In this document: piece after piece, positions 5,623 to 7,948 of the stretch | Position numbering within the stretch: position 1 is the stretch's first letter | Layout of the letters: the number at the start of each line of letters is the position of its first letter | NCBI GenBank assembly: GCA_031394335.1 | Contig: JANMXS010000332.1 | Location: 1 to 7,948 of the forward strand | Length of the DNA: 7,948 bases | Reading direction: 5' to 3' | Origin: UKL13-2 sp031394335 | GTDB taxonomy: Bacteria; Pseudomonadota; Gammaproteobacteria; Burkholderiales; Usitatibacteraceae | The notes under the pieces: model-generated | The model's database searches: none | What the model saw: the letters and a program-made list of their open reading frames with translations, nothing else | What the model was told of the DNA's origin: nothing | Translations under genes and position numbers: made by a program

Positions 5623-7047
5623 TTAGTAGCGGTACGTATCCGCCTTGTACGGACCCTGCTTGCTCACCCCGATATAACCGGCCTGTTCGGTGGTGAGTTC
5701 AGTCAGTTGCGCGTTCAGCTTGGTCAGCTGCAGGCGCGCGACTTTTTCGTCCAGATGCTTCGGCAGGGTGTAGACGCCGATCGGGTATTTCGCGGTATTG
5801 GTGAACAGCTCGATCTGCGCGATGGTCTGGTTGGCAAACGAAGACGACATCACATAGCTGGGGTGACCGGTACCGCAACCGAGATTCACCAGGCGGCCCT
5901 TGGCGAGCATGATGATCTTCTTGCCGTCGGGGAAAACGACGTGATCGACCTGCGGCTTGATCTCATCCCAGGTGTATTTCTCGATCGAGGCAATGTCGAT
6001 TTCATTGTCGAAGTGACCGATGTTGCAGACGATGGCCTGGTCTTTCATCTTCGCCATATGGTCGTGCGTGATGATGTGATAGTTGCCGGTGGCGGTGACA
6101 AAGATGTCGGCTTTGTCGGCCGCGTAATCCATGGTCACAACGCGATAGCCTTCCATCGCCGCTTGCAGCGCACAGATCGGGTCGATTTCGGTGACCCAGA
6201 CTTGGGCTGACAATGCACGCAGCGCCTGTGCGGAGCCCTTGCCCACATCGCCATAACCGGCGACGACGGCAACCTTGCCGGCGATCATCACATCGGTGGC
6301 GCGCTTGATGGCGTCAACCAGTGATTCGCGGCAGCCATAGAGGTTGTCGAATTTCGACTTGGTGACGCTGTCGTTGACGTTGATCGCCGGAAACGCGAGC
6401 TTGCCGTCCTTCGCCATCTGGTACAGGCGATGTACACCCGTGGTGGTTTCTTCAGTAACGCCCTTTACTTCCTTCAGGCGCACCGAGTACCAGGTCGGAT
6501 CTTTAATCAGCTTGGTTTTGATCGCGGCGTAGAGAATGCGCTCTTCTTCCGACCCCGGATTGGCCAGCACGGACAAATCTTTTTCCGCACGCGTACCAAG
6601 ATGCAACAACAGCGTGGCGTCGCCGCCATCGTCGAGAATCATGTTGGTATAGCCGCCGTCCTGCCACTCAAAAATGCGGTGGGTGAAATCCCAATATTCT
6701 TCGAGCGATTCGCCTTTGTAGGCAAATACCGGCGTGCCACCGGCGGCGATGGCGGCGGCAGCATGGTCTTGCGTCGAGTAAATATTGCAGGAGGCCCAGC
6801 GTACTTGCGCGCCCAGTGCCTCGAGAGTTTCGATCAGCACGGCGGTCTGGATCGTCATATGCAGCGAGCCAGTGATGCGCGCGCCCTTGAGCGGCTGCGC
6901 TTTTGCGAATTCTTCGCGGATCATCATCAGGCCGGGCATTTCAGTCTCGGCGATTTTGATCTCTTTCTGGCCCCAGGCGGCGAGGTTCAGATCGGCGACG
7001 TAGTAGTCGTTATTGATCAGGTTCTGCGGTTTCAAAATAGCGTTCAT
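5623..7047 (-). CDS. ahcY: Adenosylhomocysteinase (SAH hydrolase)
   Basis: A cytosolic NAD-dependent enzyme that reversibly splits SAH into adenosine and homocysteine, removing the product inhibitor of methyltransferases. The 474 residues are the bacterial long form, with an insert at about 150-190 absent from the roughly 432-residue animal enzymes. Seen in order: SLHMTIQTAVLIETL with His63, LDDGGD with Asp139/140, TEETTTGVH near 198-206, NDSVTKSKFDNLYGCR at 225-240 with active-site Lys230, Asp234 and Cys239, the NAD-binding GYGDVGKG at 264-271, NIGHFDNEID near 342-351, and the conserved C-terminus KADTYRY that reaches the neighbouring subunit's cofactor. AAAAGGA (7054-7060) lies six bases before the ATG. 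The leader carries an SAH riboswitch and an attenuator, so expression should rise with SAH. Confidence 0.98.
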   Translation of the reverse strand: MNAILKPQNLINNDYYVADLNLAAWGQKEIKIAETEMPGLMMIREEFAKAQPLKGARITGSLHMTIQTAVLIETLEALGAQVRWASCNIYSTQDHAAAAIAAGGTPVFAYKGESLEEYWDFTHRIFEWQDGGYTNMILDDGGDATLLLHLGTRAEKDLSVLANPGSEEERILYAAIKTKLIKDPTWYSVRLKEVKGVTEETTTGVHRLYQMAKDGKLAFPAINVNDSVTKSKFDNLYGCRESLVDAIKRATDVMIAGKVAVVAGYGDVGKGSAQALRALSAQVWVTEIDPICALQAAMEGYRVVTMDYAADKADIFVTATGNYHIITHDHMAKMKDQAIVCNIGHFDNEIDIASIEKYTWDEIKPQVDHVVFPDGKKIIMLAKGRLVNLGCGTGHPSYVMSSSFANQTIAQIELFTNTAKYPIGVYTLPKHLDEKVARLQLTKLNAQLTELTTEQAGYIGVSKQGPYKADTYRY

Positions 7048-7085
7048 GGTGTGTCCTTTTCAAGCATTTTCATAATGCGCGGACG

Positions 7086-7122
7086 AAAAAAAGCGCCCGC
7101 AACCAGTGATGATTGCGAGCGC
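7086..7122 (-). terminator. Attenuator hairpin in the ahcY leader
   Basis: On the minus strand GCGCTCGCAA (7113-7122) pairs with TTGCGGGCGC (7093-7102) across a ten-base loop, with one G-U pair, followed by seven Ts (7086-7092). This is a strong intrinsic terminator. Its 5' arm reuses bases 7117-7122, which also form the 3' strand of the riboswitch pseudoknot, so the two structures exclude each other. SAH-bound aptamer should therefore block the hairpin and let RNA polymerase reach ahcY. Confidence 0.85.
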
Positions 7123-7181
7123 CGTTGTGATCTTTTCCGAGCCTGGCTACACCTGATGTGTAATCGCAGCGCTCCTCGGAA
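7117..7181 (-). promoter_or_regulatory. SAH riboswitch aptamer (ahcY RNA motif)
   Basis: The RNA reads CCGAGGAGCGCUGCG at its start, GCCAGGCUCGG in the middle and ACGGCGCUC at its end, the signature of the SAH riboswitch. Helix P1 is CCGAG (7175-7179) with CUCGG (7137-7141). An internal hairpin is UACAC (7158-7162) with GUGUA (7148-7152) around a five-base loop. The pseudoknot is GAGCGCUG (7167-7174) with CGGCGCUC (7117-7124), eight pairs with one G-U. The class binds SAH with strong discrimination against SAM and is known to activate ahcY. Position directly upstream of ahcY and overlap with a terminator hairpin fit that role. Confidence 0.95.
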
Positions 7182-7186
7182 CCAAA

Positions 7187-7195
7187 ATTATAGCA
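7187..7195 (-). promoter_or_regulatory. Extended -10 promoter for the ahcY operon
   Basis: The minus strand reads TGCTATAAT, a perfect consensus TATAAT (7187-7192) with the TGn extension. Transcription would start about 5-8 bases downstream, near 7180-7183, exactly where the riboswitch begins. No good -35 box is present at the expected distance; that stretch is taken up by the metK terminator hairpin. Dependence on the extended -10 is inference. Confidence 0.8.
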
Positions 7196-7224
7196 AAAGC
7201 CGGCTTTTTTAGCCCGGCTTTTTT
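7195..7224 (-). terminator. metK terminator, probably bidirectional
   Basis: Eleven bases after the metK stop, AAAAGCCGG (7214-7222 on the minus strand) pairs with CCGGCTTTT (7195-7203) around a ten-base loop. On the minus strand the stem ends in four Ts; on the plus strand it ends in six. The hairpin insulates ahcY from metK transcription and directly abuts the ahcY -10 box, sharing one base with its TG extension. Confidence 0.75.
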
Positions 7225-7234
7225 CCGCTCCCGT

Positions 7235-7948
7235 TTATTTGGCTTTGAGCCCGGCCGCCGCGCGCAACACCTCAACCTTGTCGGTGCGTTCCCAGGTGAA
7301 TTCCGGCTCTTCGCGGCCAAAGTGACCATACGCGGCGGTCTTGGTGTAAATCGGGCGCAGCAGGTCAAGCATTTGCACGATGCCGCGCGGACGCAGATCG
7401 AAATGCTCGGCCACCAGTGCGGCAATCTTTTCGTCGGAAATCACGCCGGTGCCCTCGGTGTACACCGTGATGTTCATCGGCTTGGCAACGCCGATCGCGT
7501 AGGCCACCTGGATCTGGCACTGCTTGGCCAGACCGGCGGCAACGATGTTCTTGGCCACATAGCGTGCTGCATAGGCAGCGGAACGATCCACCTTCGATGG
7601 GTCCTTGCCGGAGAATGCGCCACCGCCGTGCGGACAGGCGCCGCCATAGGTGTCGACGATGATCTTGCGGCCGGTCAAACCGCAGTCACCCTGCGGGCCA
7701 CCGACGACGAAACGACCGGTCGGGTTGACCAGATAGCGGGTGTTCTGCAGCCATTCTTTGGGCAGCACCGGCTTGATGATGGTTTCAATGACGGCTTCGT
7801 GAATATCCTTTTGCGACATCTCCGGCGCATGCTGCGTGGACAGCACCACCGTATCGATGGAGTGCGGTTTGCCATCGACATAGCGCATCGTCACCTGCGA
7901 TTTGGCGTCCGGGCGCAGCCACGGCAGGCGTCCATCCTTGCGCACTTC
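7235..7948 (-). CDS. metK: S-adenosylmethionine synthetase, C-terminal part (cut by window edge)
   Basis: The last 237 codons of MetK, which joins ATP and methionine into SAM and releases phosphate and pyrophosphate. The usual length is about 385-390, so roughly 150 N-terminal residues, including the first catalytic His motif, lie beyond the window. Visible family motifs are LPWLRPDAKSQVT near the fragment start, NPTGRFVVGGPQGDCGLTGR (about 75-94), IIVDTYGG (about 96-103), the glycine-rich GGGAFSGKD (about 108-116) followed by PSKVDRSAAYAARY, and DLRPRGIVQMLDL plus YGHFGR near the end. The frame is open to the right edge (GAA as first visible codon), so the GTG at 7945 is internal and not a start. 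The gene is separated from ahcY by its own terminator. Confidence 0.97.
   Translation of the reverse strand, partial: EVRKDGRLPWLRPDAKSQVTMRYVDGKPHSIDTVVLSTQHAPEMSQKDIHEAVIETIIKPVLPKEWLQNTRYLVNPTGRFVVGGPQGDCGLTGRKIIVDTYGGACPHGGGAFSGKDPSKVDRSAAYAARYVAKNIVAAGLAKQCQIQVAYAIGVAKPMNITVYTEGTGVISDEKIAALVAEHFDLRPRGIVQMLDLLRPIYTKTAAYGHFGREEPEFTWERTDKVEVLRAAAGLKAK

Noticed and set aside
7044..7073. Nine-codon ORF (MKMLEKDTP) in the ahcY leader whose TGA overlaps the ahcY ATG as ATGA
   Set aside because: There is no Shine-Dalgarno before its ATG, and its own bases contain the ahcY ribosome site. Most likely chance.
6430..7212. Plus-strand open frame of 260 codons opposite ahcY and its leader
   Set aside because: It runs through the riboswitch and terminator region on the opposite strand and matches nothing; it is a shadow of ahcY.
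1..7948. tRNA, rRNA, CRISPR array, insertion sequence or phage genes
   Set aside because: No tRNA-like cloverleaf, spaced direct repeats of CRISPR type, transposase or integrase motif was seen on either strand.

Overview
This GC-rich window looks like chromosomal DNA of a betaproteobacterium. The evidence is proteobacterial-type MetK and AhcY proteins, an S-adenosylhomocysteine (SAH) riboswitch of the kind found upstream of ahcY in beta- and gammaproteobacteria, and a metF gene downstream of ahcY. All supported genes lie on the minus strand, so the biological order runs from the right edge (7948) to the left (216). The species cannot be named from this sequence.

Methionine-cycle part (7948 to 1862): the C-terminal 237 codons of metK (SAM synthetase) end in a hairpin terminator. 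Directly behind it sit an extended -10 promoter, an SAH riboswitch, an attenuator hairpin sharing bases with the riboswitch pseudoknot, and ahcY (SAH hydrolase). Ten bases after ahcY begins a SWIM zinc-finger protein of unknown function. A VapBC-type toxin-antitoxin pair follows, with its own AT-rich repeat-containing operator region. Then come a 32-codon small ORF and metF (5,10-methylenetetrahydrofolate reductase). MetK makes SAM, methyltransferases turn it into SAH, AhcY splits SAH to homocysteine and adenosine, and MetF supplies the methyl group for remethylating homocysteine. The SWIM gene and the toxin-antitoxin pair are therefore interposed inside a functionally coherent group.

Envelope part (1750 to 216): after a 111-base gap come a secreted SH3-domain protein and an M48-family metalloprotease lipoprotein, joined by a TAATG stop/start overlap. 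The last 215 bases of the window hold no gene but carry an imperfect inverted repeat resembling a REP or MITE-type element.

The most notable points are the undescribed 32-codon ORF, locked to vapC by an ATGA overlap and to metF by a GTGA overlap, each start with its own Shine-Dalgarno site; the insertion of a toxin-antitoxin unit between ahcY and metF; and an SAH riboswitch whose ON logic can be read directly from the sequence.
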